A stretch of 64,000 bases of DNA. It comes from Methanobacteriales archaeon HGW-Methanobacteriales-1. Its GTDB lineage: Archaea > Methanobacteriota > Methanobacteria > Methanobacteriales > Methanobacteriaceae. Numbering within the stretch: position 1 is the stretch's first letter; the number at the start of each line of letters is the position of its first letter. Both the position numbers and the translations under genes were made by a program. Below are positions 27,467 through 35,187 of this stretch, in pieces. The notes beneath the pieces are model-generated. The model was not told the DNA's origin. It ran no database searches and saw only the letters and a list, made by a program, of their open reading frames with translations. The stretch is taken from NCBI GenBank assembly GCA_002839705.1, contig PGYO01000010.1:25299-89298 (forward strand). Reading direction: 5' to 3'.

Positions 27467-28696
27467 TTACTGCCTATTTTCTTTCTTAATGAAGTAATTC
27501 AATTGATCATTAATAACATCACTAAGACTGTACTCTATTTTACAACCTAATTTTTCTATTTTACTGGTATCGGCCAGGAGAATAGGTACTTCAGCTGGTC
27601 TAAATCGTTCTGAGTCAAACTGAATCTTAATATCTTCTTTATCAGTTTCTACAATTATTCCTTTATCACTTAGACTGTATTCTAATTGATCTTCTAACAT
27701 CAATTGATCGACCTTGGTTTTATCAAAATTAATGCCGAATATTTCCGAGTTATTGATTTCGGTGGGGTTTTCAATGATCTTCTCATTATTCATGGTTTTT
27801 ATTCTCTTAACTTCCCATCCGGCCTGTTCCAGGCCTAATAAAATGTAACTCAAAACAGAATTGGTTCGCATGGATCCTTGATTATATACTTCACCAGAGA
27901 CTCCTTTCTCAGCCAGTAACAGGTAACCCTTTACTATATCCTTTACATGGGACCAGTCACGGAAAGCATTAATATTTCCAATACTGATGTGATCTATTTC
28001 ATTGAACTTTAATTTCATAATCTGGTTAGTGATAACCGAGGTAACAAACATTAATCCTCGGCCTGCACCTTCGTGATTGAAAGCTCTCGATACTACAGTA
28101 TTTAATCCATAGGAGTGATAATAGTTTCTCATTAAGAAGTCACCATATACTTTGGATACGGCATAGGGAGACATGGGCCTTAGAGGGTTGGTTTCTTTAA
28201 TGGGAACTTCAGGTACGTTTTCTACATCCGGGAATATGGTACCGTACTCTTTCTGGGCCTCTTCATAATGTTTTTGAGAAGATATTACCAGTCCGTACTC
28301 TTCGCTGGATCCGGCAAATATTATTTTAGCATGATTATTTTTTATTCGCACCGCTTCTAAGAGGTTAGAAGTACCCATACAATTTATTTGCTGAGTTTCC
28401 ATTGAATTTTCAAATGATCTCGCCACAAATGATTGGGCCGCTAAGTGGAATATGTAATCTGGATTAGATTGATCAATGGCCTGAGCAATAGATGATATAT
28501 CGGTTAAATCTCCCTCAATTAAGGTCAGAGATTCGTCTATGCAATGGTCACAGAGGTTTTTTGATTTCGTACCATCCGCCCTTCTGCGTATAAGGCCGTA
28601 AACATTTGCTTTCTGGTCTATAAGTTCTCTGGCCAAGTAGGAACCTACAAATCCTGTGGCCCCGGTGATGAGTATATTTTTATTGGTGAAGTTCAT
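27467..28696 (-). CDS. GDP-mannose 4,6-dehydratase-like NAD-dependent sugar dehydratase/epimerase
   Basis: 409 residues, extended SDR. Rossmann motif GATGFVGSYL (12-21), RRADG, HLAAQSFVARSFENSMETQQINCMGTSNLLEA, SSEEYG and YAVSKVYGDFLMRNYYHSYG (catalytic YxxxK), then SRAFNHEGAGRGLMFVTSVI. These strongly resemble GMD/RMD enzymes acting on GDP-sugars. The length exceeds standard GMD (about 350) because of a C-terminal extension (KIEKLGCKIEYSLSDVINDQLNYF). It probably makes a GDP-4-keto-6-deoxy sugar for the surface glycan. A decayed partial copy lies at 37271-37490. Confidence 0.82.
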   Translation of the reverse strand: MNFTNKNILITGATGFVGSYLARELIDQKANVYGLIRRRADGTKSKNLCDHCIDESLTLIEGDLTDISSIAQAIDQSNPDYIFHLAAQSFVARSFENSMETQQINCMGTSNLLEAVRIKNNHAKIIFAGSSEEYGLVISSQKHYEEAQKEYGTIFPDVENVPEVPIKETNPLRPMSPYAVSKVYGDFLMRNYYHSYGLNTVVSRAFNHEGAGRGLMFVTSVITNQIMKLKFNEIDHISIGNINAFRDWSHVKDIVKGYLLLAEKGVSGEVYNQGSMRTNSVLSYILLGLEQAGWEVKRIKTMNNEKIIENPTEINNSEIFGINFDKTKVDQLMLEDQLEYSLSDKGIIVETDKEDIKIQFDSERFRPAEVPILLADTSKIEKLGCKIEYSLSDVINDQLNYFIKKENRQ

Positions 28697-28821
28697 GAAA
28701 TCACTTGATAATGGTTAAAAAGTATAATTATATTATTCTACTTTTGTTATATTATTTAAATATTATTTGTTGATATTTAGTTTCTTTTTAGTAAATTTTA
28801 TTTTTTTATATGGATAGAAAT

Positions 28822-28901
28822 TATGGTACTATAATTAGAACAAATTATTTATATTATAATTTCTATAATTAGAATCTATGGTACTAAATTTAGAACAATT
28901 T
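28822..28901. repeat. Iteron-like direct repeats at the start of the HTH-nucleotidyltransferase gene
   Basis: TATGGTACTAWAWTTAGAAC appears at 28822-28841 and again at 28877-28896, the second copy including the gene's own ATG. A third partial copy, TATAATTAGAAT, sits at 28864-28875. A TATA-like run at 28846-28858 lies between them, about 26 bp before the ATG, so the mRNA is probably leaderless and the repeats bracket the promoter. This fits autoregulation by the encoded winged helix. Confidence 0.65.
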
Positions 28902-29714
28902 AATCTGGAGGATTTATCTGCCAGGAATACTACTAAAATTCTTCGCTATATGATACTACACCCTTATCTGACCTGGGGATTAAGTGAACTATCCTCTGAA
29001 ATCAAGGTATCTAAATCAAATGTTTTCAGGATATTAAAGGTTTTATTAGAAAATAACTTGATTATAGAATATAAATCTGGGAGAAAAAAACTTTTCAGAA
29101 TAAATAGTGAACTTGATCTGGTCCAAGAGCTGTGGAAACTGTACATGATTGAGAAAAAATACAATCTACCTCTCCAGTTTAAGAATGCCATTGATTTATT
29201 TTATAATCAATTCAAAGACGAAATAGATGTCTTCATACTTTCTGGGAGTCTTTCTAATGAAAAAAGTGATATAGATATATGCATAGTATCCTCAGAGGAT
29301 TTGCATATTAATAGATTCGATTTTTTACCATATCGTGTGGAGATTCATCAGTATACCTGGAGTGACTTAGAAAATTTCACAGATTTTGTAGTACTAGATG
29401 CTATGATGAATGGTATAGTCTATAAAGGTGATATCTTTAATTTAATTTCGAATATGAGATCATTTTCTAAGGATTACTTAGTATATCGACTTGAAAAGGC
29501 CAAAGAATTTAATTTAAAATCCAAATCTTATAATTCTGAGGCCCAGGAGCAATTTAAACAATTAGCTGAAATCACCATTGGTGAGCTTAAATCCATAATT
29601 GGCAAAGGCACCACCACTCCTAAGAAACTGATTGAAATGGAGGACATTGATTTGGAAATTGAAAATCTAGAGAATAAACTTTCCACAGAAGGTGAGAAAA
29701 TATGGCTGATTTAG
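28878..29714 (+). CDS. Winged-helix plus nucleotidyltransferase (MNT-like) protein
   Basis: 278 residues. Residues 15-78 form a winged helix (KILRYMILHPYLTWGLSELSSEIKVSKSNVFRILK). Residues 115-190 form a minimal nucleotidyltransferase: GS at 123-124 and Asp131/Asp133 in GSLSNEKSDIDICIV match the GSxxxGxxxxxSDID pattern. A helical HEPN-like C-terminus follows. Related proteins AMPylate or otherwise modify a HEPN toxin in toxin-antitoxin modules. An overlapping second ORF starts inside the last codons (29702) but is only 30 codons long, so the partner appears truncated. Direct repeats across its start suggest self-repression. Confidence 0.75.
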   Translation: MVLNLEQFNLEDLSARNTTKILRYMILHPYLTWGLSELSSEIKVSKSNVFRILKVLLENNLIIEYKSGRKKLFRINSELDLVQELWKLYMIEKKYNLPLQFKNAIDLFYNQFKDEIDVFILSGSLSNEKSDIDICIVSSEDLHINRFDFLPYRVEIHQYTWSDLENFTDFVVLDAMMNGIVYKGDIFNLISNMRSFSKDYLVYRLEKAKEFNLKSKSYNSEAQEQFKQLAEITIGELKSIIGKGTTTPKKLIEMEDIDLEIENLENKLSTEGEKIWLI

Positions 29715-29794
29715 ACGCAGTAAACAATACGTTTTCGGAAGTTATGGTATCTGAAGGTCATTCCCGTAACTTAAGTTCATTACTTTTTATATAA
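29702..29794 (+). pseudogene. Truncated partner ORF of the nucleotidyltransferase gene
   Basis: A 30-codon frame, ATG at 29702 and TAA at 29792-29794, starts 13 bp before the end of the upstream gene (MADLDAVNNTFSEVMVSEGH...). The overlap is the arrangement of nucleotidyltransferase-HEPN pairs, but the frame stops far too early for a HEPN protein (about 110-140 residues). It is either the leftover 5' end of a deleted toxin gene or a genuine tiny protein. Confidence 0.45.
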
Positions 29795-29861
29795 ACGAAC
29801 AATGCTATGGGCCAGGTTGAAGACGGTTGGTAATTTTTAATTAAAATAGTAGTTGATATTT

Positions 29862-30686
29862 ATGAGTGTTAAAAATGCAATAAAATTATTTGAAAGTAGA
29901 GAAATTCGTACACTTTGGAATGATGAGGAAGAAGAATGGTACTTTTCAGTTATAGATGTTATTGGTGTACTATCTGATAGTAAAAATCCTCCAGCTTATT
30001 GGAGGAAATTAAAACAACGTTTAACAGAAGAAGGTAATGAAACCGTGACAAATTGTCACAGGTTGAAGATGCTGGCTGCTGATGGTAAAATGCGTTTAAC
30101 TGATGTAGCAAGTACTAAACAATTATTAAGATTAATTCAATCTATCCCGTCCCCTAATGCCGAACCTTTTAAAATGTGGCTTGCTGAAGTTGGTAAAGAA
30201 AGACTTGATGAAATAGCAGATCCTGAATTAGCCATTGATAGAGCGGTAAACACATATAAATCTAAAGGTTATTCTGATGCATGGATTACTCAAAGGTTAA
30301 AATCTATTGAGATGCGTAAAGAATTAACTAATGAGTGGAAACGAACCGGGATTGAAGGAGTAGAATATGCTATTTTGACTGATGAAATAACCAAGGCCTG
30401 GGCAGAAATGGATACTAAAGAATATAAAAAACTGAAAGGTTTGAAAAAAGAAAGCCTCAGAGATAATATGAGTAATCTTGAACTTGTTTTGAATATGTTA
30501 GCAGAAGCATCAACCACTGAAATATCTAAAAATATTAATCCAGAAGGTTTTGAAGAGAGTAAGGATGTTGCTCAAAGAGGTGGGAAAATTGCTGGTGATG
30601 CTCGCAAAGATATAGAAAAACAATCCGGTAAATCAGTTATAACCTCTCGTAATGCTAAATCTCCTGAACTTTTAGATGATAAATAA
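29862..30686 (+). CDS. BRO family, N-terminal (Bro-N) domain protein, DinD-like
   Basis: 274 residues from the ATG at 29862. The Bro-N domain (about 3-105) contains EWYFSVIDVIGVLSDSKNPPAYWRKLKQRL and TVTNCHRLKMLAADGKMRLTDVA, then the conserved LLRLIQSIPSPNAEPFKMWLAEVGKERLDEIADPELA. The second half (GYSDAWITQRLKSIEMRKELTNEWKRTG ... ILTDEITKAWAEMDTKEYKKLKGLKKESLRDNMSNLEL) matches DinD-like proteins. Bro-N domains bind DNA in phage and virus antirepressors, and DinD is a DNA-damage gene. The codons for TVTNCHRL form a perfect DNA dyad that recurs at 30757. Confidence 0.85.
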   Translation: MSVKNAIKLFESREIRTLWNDEEEEWYFSVIDVIGVLSDSKNPPAYWRKLKQRLTEEGNETVTNCHRLKMLAADGKMRLTDVASTKQLLRLIQSIPSPNAEPFKMWLAEVGKERLDEIADPELAIDRAVNTYKSKGYSDAWITQRLKSIEMRKELTNEWKRTGIEGVEYAILTDEITKAWAEMDTKEYKKLKGLKKESLRDNMSNLELVLNMLAEASTTEISKNINPEGFEESKDVAQRGGKIAGDARKDIEKQSGKSVITSRNAKSPELLDDK

Positions 30687-30735
30687 AATATCTTTTTTTA
30701 GTAAGGTAATTGGTATTCAACTTTTATTTTTGAAT

Positions 30736-30786
30736 AACAATAGAACTTATGGTACCGTTACAAATTGTAACAGGTTGAACGCTTGA
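30736..30786 (+). pseudogene. Fragment similar to the BRO gene, with conserved dyad
   Basis: Bases 30754-30779 match 30042-30067 in the BRO gene at 24 of 26 positions and read in frame as TVTNCNRLN before a stop (30784-30786). Either this is the remnant of a second BRO gene or an independent copy of the dyad. The two differences are compensatory: the perfect dyad GTGACAAATTGTCAC becomes the perfect dyad GTTACAAATTGTAAC. It lies about 50 bp upstream of the next gene. Confidence 0.45.
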
Positions 30787-30832
30787 TTATAATGGATAAT
30801 ATTTAAATATAAAAATAATCATAATTATTTAT

Positions 30833-31441
30833 ATGAATTTAATACAAATTGAAGCTCATATAAATCAAGGCCAGAACCTGTTATTCTATAAAAATGATGT
30901 TCATGATATTTATAAACAAATAAATTCAAATTTTCTGTGTGTATTCTTTAATGAGCCTACTCCTATTAAACATAGGTTGATTGAATGTATTGAAACTGTG
31001 GTTAATCAAACAGAGCCTTCATTAAGTCGTTTAACTTTACCAGAGTTGATTAAAATTCTTATGGTGAAGTTGAATTCCAAGAAATTAATAATACTTTTTA
31101 ATAATTTTCATATATTAACTCGTAGATTGGTGGCCACCCTACAGGAGTTGAATAGGTATAAAAATATTATTTTTATATGTAGCTTTGATAAGGACTTTAA
31201 GAGTGAGGTCTATGGTTTTTTCACCACATTTCATATTATGAACGTGGATCAGTATAAACTAGAAACCGGAAAAGATGAAATTAATATATCTTATGCCGTG
31301 TACTTCTGCCTGGGCCTTATTTGTTTTTTCATTTATCTTAAAACTGCATCCTCTGCATATATAGGTGCCATGTTAATTGGTGGTGCCTGGTTTGGCCTGG
31401 TCATATTTAGAACATTCGTCTACACCGGAGGTAGGGTATGA
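30833..31441 (+). CDS. Membrane protein with degenerate ATPase-like domain
   Basis: 202 residues. The N-terminal 130 residues look like an AAA/STAND fold in order (KLIILFNNFHILTRRL resembles a Walker B strand; NIIFICSFDKDF a sensor-like strand), but the expected P-loop is replaced by NEPTPIKHRL, so ATP binding is doubtful. Two C-terminal membrane helices follow (INISYAVYFCLGLICFFIYL, AYIGAMLIGGAWFGLVIF). No ribosome binding site; a TATA run 27 bp upstream indicates a leaderless mRNA. It overlaps the next gene by 4 bp (ATGA), so the two products probably work together. Confidence 0.6.
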   Translation: MNLIQIEAHINQGQNLLFYKNDVHDIYKQINSNFLCVFFNEPTPIKHRLIECIETVVNQTEPSLSRLTLPELIKILMVKLNSKKLIILFNNFHILTRRLVATLQELNRYKNIIFICSFDKDFKSEVYGFFTTFHIMNVDQYKLETGKDEINISYAVYFCLGLICFFIYLKTASSAYIGAMLIGGAWFGLVIFRTFVYTGGRV

Positions 31442-32058
31442 GAAATTATACTCATATAATAGGCGCTGTATTCTTTTTCCTTATACTGGCCTATCTACTG
31501 AATATTACTAATCCCTTTTTAGGATTGTTCTGTGCGGGGTGGATATCGGTATTTCCGAATATTATGGATAAACTAACTGGTAAGCATCGGGGATGGGGTC
31601 ACTCATTCTTATGGTTGATTCCTATGGCCCTGGTGGTACTTTACAGTCCAATAATTGCATTGGCCTTAATGGTGGGTTTTTTATCCCATCTATTACTGGA
31701 TAGTTTCACGGTTTATGGTGCTCCGGTTTTATATCCCTTTAAAAAATCGGGTTTTGTTTGTTTAAATAAAAAAAGAAGATTTAAAACTGGTTCTAATTCT
31801 GATAAAGCTGTGTTTATTTTTCTTTTATTTTTAGTGGTTCCCATTATATTGTTCACCACCGGCTTAGGGAATGTGTTACTGGTGGATGTGGCCTTTGCCG
31901 TCGGTAATCAAACCAGTAACAATACCAGTACTCCACAGAACAGTAATATTTATTTGAGCTTTAAACTGGATGAGGCCTGTAATAAGAACATTACCTTGGA
32001 GAAGATCAATGAGAATAAGACTAGTATTGTGGTTCAGGATATTAATAATACTTCATGA
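31438..32058 (+). CDS. YdjM/DUF457-type metal-dependent membrane hydrolase
   Basis: 206 residues. The family pattern is clear: an N-terminal His (RNYTHIIGAVFFFL), GWISVFPNIMDKLTGKHRGWGHSFLWL and LVGFLSHLLLDSFTVYGAPVLYPF-like motif (VGFLSHLLLDSFTVYG at 78-93), with several membrane helices and a C-terminal sequon-rich tail (GNQTSNNTSTPQNSN). DUF457 (YdjM) proteins are LexA-regulated membrane hydrolases of unknown substrate in bacteria. It forms an operon with the preceding degenerate ATPase. A fragment of its 3' end is duplicated at 35121-35168. Confidence 0.78.
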   Translation: MRNYTHIIGAVFFFLILAYLLNITNPFLGLFCAGWISVFPNIMDKLTGKHRGWGHSFLWLIPMALVVLYSPIIALALMVGFLSHLLLDSFTVYGAPVLYPFKKSGFVCLNKKRRFKTGSNSDKAVFIFLLFLVVPIILFTTGLGNVLLVDVAFAVGNQTSNNTSTPQNSNIYLSFKLDEACNKNITLEKINENKTSIVVQDINNTS

Positions 32059-32079
32059 AAATAAAAAAATATTTATTTT

Positions 32080-32496
32080 TCATATGAATCTTTTTTGTAG
32101 TTCATGGGAGGCTAGTTCGTTTATATTCACTCCTTTTTGAATAGCGGTGTGGTAATCTATGGATAGTTTTTGATTGTCTTTGCTTATTTGCATGGCATTG
32201 GGTCTGATGAATATCCATGATGTTTGGTTTATGAATTTTATGGCCACCCAGGGTTCTGCTTTGAATTTCCAGGCAAACCTTATGAGATTTTTTATTTGGG
32301 CGGTTCTGATTATTATTCTATTGTTGGTGGTTATTTTTACTTCTATGACAAATACTGACTCTCCATCTCCAGCCAGTAGGTCTGGATTTCTTACGGAAGA
32401 TCCGGGTAATCTGCAGGCTTCATAATCTGCTTTTTTTAGTTCTCCTACCAGTTCATATTCGTGTTTTATTCCAAAGTCTTTGATTCTCATTTTCAT
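32080..32496 (-). CDS. hjc: Holliday junction resolvase Hjc-like, copy 1
   Basis: 138 residues of the archaeal Hjc/PD-(D/E)xK nuclease fold. It has Glu near the N-terminus (KHEYELVGELKKADYEACRLPGSS), Asp in NPDLLAGDGES and the ExK motif in VFVIEVKITTNN, all in the order seen in Hjc. Hjc cuts four-way DNA junctions as a dimer. AGGA lies 5 bp upstream of the ATG. It differs from copy 2 (35188-35598) at only a handful of residues, and both are convergent with the flanking duplicated sequence. Having two Hjc genes 3 kb apart is unusual for an archaeal chromosome; element-borne origin is possible. Confidence 0.82.
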   Translation of the reverse strand: MKMRIKDFGIKHEYELVGELKKADYEACRLPGSSVRNPDLLAGDGESVFVIEVKITTNNRIIIRTAQIKNLIRFAWKFKAEPWVAIKFINQTSWIFIRPNAMQISKDNQKLSIDYHTAIQKGVNINELASHELQKRFI

Positions 32497-32579
32497 CTTT
32501 TTCCTGAATTTTATTACTAATAGTAGTGTGTAGTAACACTTATATATGTATTACCATTATAGTAAATAGTATAACTTAT

Positions 32580-32677
32580 GGGAGGTGGAAAATCTTAGTG
32601 CTATAACAGCTAAAAATGGTTCTTACACTTATGTGTAAAAAATGCGACAAAAACAAGACGTTATATTGCAGGTTTAA
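32580..32677 (+). pseudogene. Internally deleted copy of the PQQ-repeat exoprotein gene
   Basis: This starts with the same promoter and GGGAGGTG binding site as the intact gene at 35696-36235. After a few bases it jumps to the last 80 bp of that gene (AAAAATGGTTCTTAC ... GCAGGTTTAA), so about 430 bp are missing and the frame is destroyed. The transcription terminator is intact. It belongs to the duplicated block that also carries Hjc copy 1. Confidence 0.75.
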
Positions 32678-32712
32678 TTGATACTTCCCCTTATCAATTA
32701 AACTTTTTTTTA
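32671..32712 (+). terminator. Strong hairpin terminator (duplicated block, copy 1)
   Basis: GTTTAATTGATA (32672-32683) and TATCAATTAAAC (32692-32703) form a 12-bp perfect stem followed by eight T residues. The same structure follows the intact gene at 36228-36271. Confidence 0.75.
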
Positions 32713-32851
32713 AACTATTAAATTGCTAGGTGAGAAAAAATTAAAGTATGCTTGAAATATGATGCTAAAACTTATAATAATCTCCTTTTAGCTAGTAGAA
32801 ATATAGACCGGTTTAATATAAAAAATAAGGAAGGAAAGTTCCCCAAACAAC

Positions 32852-32969
32852 AAATTCCAAATTCCTCAAATCACTTAGGGGTTATATATATCTGCATTAT
32901 TATGGCCTGAGAGTTCCCACTAGGATGTGTACAAATGGGCCCCTATACATTCTGAGGAATTTGGAATTT
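32852..32969. mobile_element. MITE-like 118-bp element with 30-bp terminal inverted repeats
   Basis: The ends are inverted: left AAATTCCAAATTCCTCA (32852-32868) and right TGAGGAATTTGGAATTT (32953-32969) are perfect complements. A second step GGGG (32878-32881)/CCCC (32940-32943) is in the same register, 9 bp inside each arm. The core is 58 bp and has no ORF. A lone arm lies at 33763. No target-site duplication is obvious, so a folded RNA gene or the trace of a transposon are alternatives. Confidence 0.55.
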
Positions 32970-33191
32970 ACATAATAAAAGAAAATAAACAATTCAAAAT
33001 CATAAATAACCATAGGGAAAATCAACTAGAAAAAAAGAGATTTTCAAATAGCTCTAAAACCATGGCAAAGTAAGGAAATTCAATATAGAAGTCTAAGTCA
33101 AAATATCGATCCTGGCTGAGCTGGTGAAAAAACATACTATGAAATTAATTAAAGATCTAAAAGTCAGTGAAATGGATCTATTTCAATCCTT

Positions 33192-33556
33192 AAAAAAAGA
33201 GTATATAATGATTTTTAATAATTATTATATAATTCCACGTGAGTATCTTGAAAAGGAGGATTATATAGTATATACCTATATAGTATATAATAATGATTTT
33301 GTAATACTTTTTTTACAGTATATAAAAAATCTTTAAATAACCTATATATAATAATATATAATAATAAAATAATAAAAATATATTATTAATTTTACTATAT
33401 AATAAAAAACAAAAAATCCTATATAAAACCTGAAAAAGAAACTGATCAGTTTATATGGTGTTTAGCATGGTTTTTCATCTCTGTTGATTTTTCAAAACAT
33501 CGGTATGAACTTCTCTGGCCATGGGTTTGTAAATGATTTTTTTTAACATTCCTTTA
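33192..33556. repeat. Duplicated AT-rich tail, copy 1
   Basis: About 360 bp of this stretch align with 36828-37178: GAGTATATAATGATTT at the start, then runs of TATATAGTATATACCTATATA, and a shared end around TATGAACTTCTCTGGCCATGG. It is the right part of the duplicated block. On the minus strand near 33530-33480 it encodes MAREVHTDVLKNQQR before a stop, a decayed coding trace. The 70-codon frame over 33124-33336 has no recognisable product and is not called. Between 32970 and 33191 I see nothing. Confidence 0.65.
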
Positions 33557-33762
33557 TATTATTTGAAGCTTGAATCTCCTTGAATTGTTTTCAAAATGAA
33601 TTATTAATTTTTTAATGGCCATATTTGAATTTTGTATTTTATGTTATATTGCCTTAAATTCGGAATTTAGATGATTGGAATAATATAAAAATCTGCTTTT
33701 ACTCATCGCAATTACGGTGATGGTTTTTAATGCTTAAAATGATTCAGAGTTCTTCTGGAAAC

Positions 33763-33792
33763 AAATTCTAAATTCCTCAGAATACATAGGGG
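33763..33792. repeat. Lone terminal arm of the MITE-like element
   Basis: AAATTCTAAATTCCTCA plus GAATACATAGGGG matches one 30-bp arm of the element at 32852-32969, in the left-arm orientation. It is closest to the reverse complement of that element's right arm. No partner arm is present nearby, so it is a half element left by deletion. The rest of 33557-33917 holds the promoter region of the glf gene only. Confidence 0.5.
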
Positions 33793-33917
33793 ATATGTAA
33801 TGCAACCTTAACTTTTTTAAATTCATAAGTAATATGTTTTAATTAAATTATATGAATCACTGATGACCATGTTTATTTATCTTTCAAAAAAGGAATAAAT
33901 TACTGGAGATAAAAAAA

Positions 33918-35075
33918 ATGTTTGATTATATAATTGTTGGAGCGGGACTTGCGGGATCAGTGATAGCAGAGAGAATATCTAATGAGTTAGATAAGAAAGT
34001 TTTATTAATTGAAAAAAGGAACCATATTGGGGGTAATTGTTACGATTATACGGATTCAAATGGTATTCAGGTACATAAGTATGGCCCCCATGTTTTCAGG
34101 ACTGATTTAGAACAGGTATATGAATACTTATCTCAATTCACTGATTGGAATATATATCAGTACGAGGTTTTAGGGTCAATTGATGGTAATAAAGTGCCTA
34201 TTCCTTTTAATTTAAATACATTGTATGAATTATTACCTGAAAATCTTGCTGAAAAATTAGAAAAAAAATTAATTACACATTTTGGTTATGATGTAAAAGT
34301 TCCTATTTTAGAACTTAGAAAAAAAGAGGATAAGGATCTTAAATTTTTAGCTGATTTTATTTATGAAAAGGTATTTTTAAATTATACCATAAAACAATGG
34401 GGATTTAAGCCAGAGGATCTAGATCCATCTGTAACTGGAAGAGTACCAGTATTTATATCCCGAGATAATAGATATTTCCAAGAAAAGTACCAAGGAATAC
34501 CTAAAAATGGTTATACCAAACTTTTTGAAAGAATGTTGTATAATCCAAATATCAAATTAATGTTAAATACGGATTATAATGAAATTATTGACATTAATCA
34601 AGATGGGATTTATGCTTTTGATAATAAATATGATGGGAAAATTATTTTTACTGGTGAAATAGATGAATTTTTCAAGTATAGTCATGGAAAATTACCTTAC
34701 AGAACTCTTAATTTTAAGTTTGAAACCATGGAACAAGAATATTTCCAGGAAGTGGCCACGGTAAATTATCCTAATAATCATAATTTCACAAGAATCACTG
34801 AATTTAAACATTTTAATCCTATAAAAAGTAGTAAAACGACTATTGCTAAGGAATATTCTTACTTATGTAATAAGAAAATTAAAGGAAAAGATACACCTTA
34901 TTACCCTATTCCTCGTGACGAAAATCAGGAACTTTATGAAAAATATAAAAATGAAGCTAAATTACTGGATAATGTTATATTCGTGGGAAGACTTGCAGAA
35001 TATAAATATTATAATATGGATAATGTGATAGAAAGTGCTTTAAATGTATTTAAGGAGAAAATTATTAAGGAATAA
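33918..35075 (+). CDS. glf: UDP-galactopyranose mutase
   Basis: Converts UDP-galactopyranose to UDP-galactofuranose with FAD. 385 residues: FAD-binding VGAGLAGSVIAERI at the N-terminus, RNHIGGNCYDYTDSNGIQVHKYGPHVFRT, NYTIKQWG, FISRDNRYFQEKYQGIPKNGYTKLFERML, and the C-terminal FVGRLAEYKYYNMDNVIESAL. These are diagnostic of bacterial-type Glf. GGAG lies 9 bp before the ATG. It is a single gene sandwiched between the two copies of the duplicated block, so it either inserted there or was enclosed by the duplication. With GalE it supplies galactofuranose for surface polymers. Confidence 0.93.
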   Translation: MFDYIIVGAGLAGSVIAERISNELDKKVLLIEKRNHIGGNCYDYTDSNGIQVHKYGPHVFRTDLEQVYEYLSQFTDWNIYQYEVLGSIDGNKVPIPFNLNTLYELLPENLAEKLEKKLITHFGYDVKVPILELRKKEDKDLKFLADFIYEKVFLNYTIKQWGFKPEDLDPSVTGRVPVFISRDNRYFQEKYQGIPKNGYTKLFERMLYNPNIKLMLNTDYNEIIDINQDGIYAFDNKYDGKIIFTGEIDEFFKYSHGKLPYRTLNFKFETMEQEYFQEVATVNYPNNHNFTRITEFKHFNPIKSSKTTIAKEYSYLCNKKIKGKDTPYYPIPRDENQELYEKYKNEAKLLDNVIFVGRLAEYKYYNMDNVIESALNVFKEKIIKE

Positions 35076-35114
35076 ATAATATTCTCTTTTTAAATGGATT
35101 ATAGATGTTAATAG

Positions 35115-35169
35115 TACTTCAGGAGAATAAGACTAGTATTGTGGTAATGGATGTTAATAGTACTTCCTG
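35115..35169 (+). pseudogene. 3' remnant of the DUF457 gene (duplicated block, copy 2)
   Basis: Codons at 35121-35168 read ENKTSIVVMDVNSTS before a stop, against ENKTSIVVQDINNTS at the end of the DUF457 gene (32010-32058). The rest of that gene is absent here. This marks the left edge of the second duplicated block. Confidence 0.7.
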
Positions 35170-35187
35170 AAAAAAAATATTAATTTT

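Noticed and set aside
33124..33336. 70-codon open frame in the duplicated tail
   Set aside because: No binding site, no recognisable product, and most of its 3' half is the AT-rich repeat; the equivalent stretch in copy 2 is not open in the same frame.
32852..33792. One larger insertion sequence bounded by the element arms
   Set aside because: The outer arms at 32852 and 33763 are in direct rather than inverted orientation and no transposase frame lies between them.
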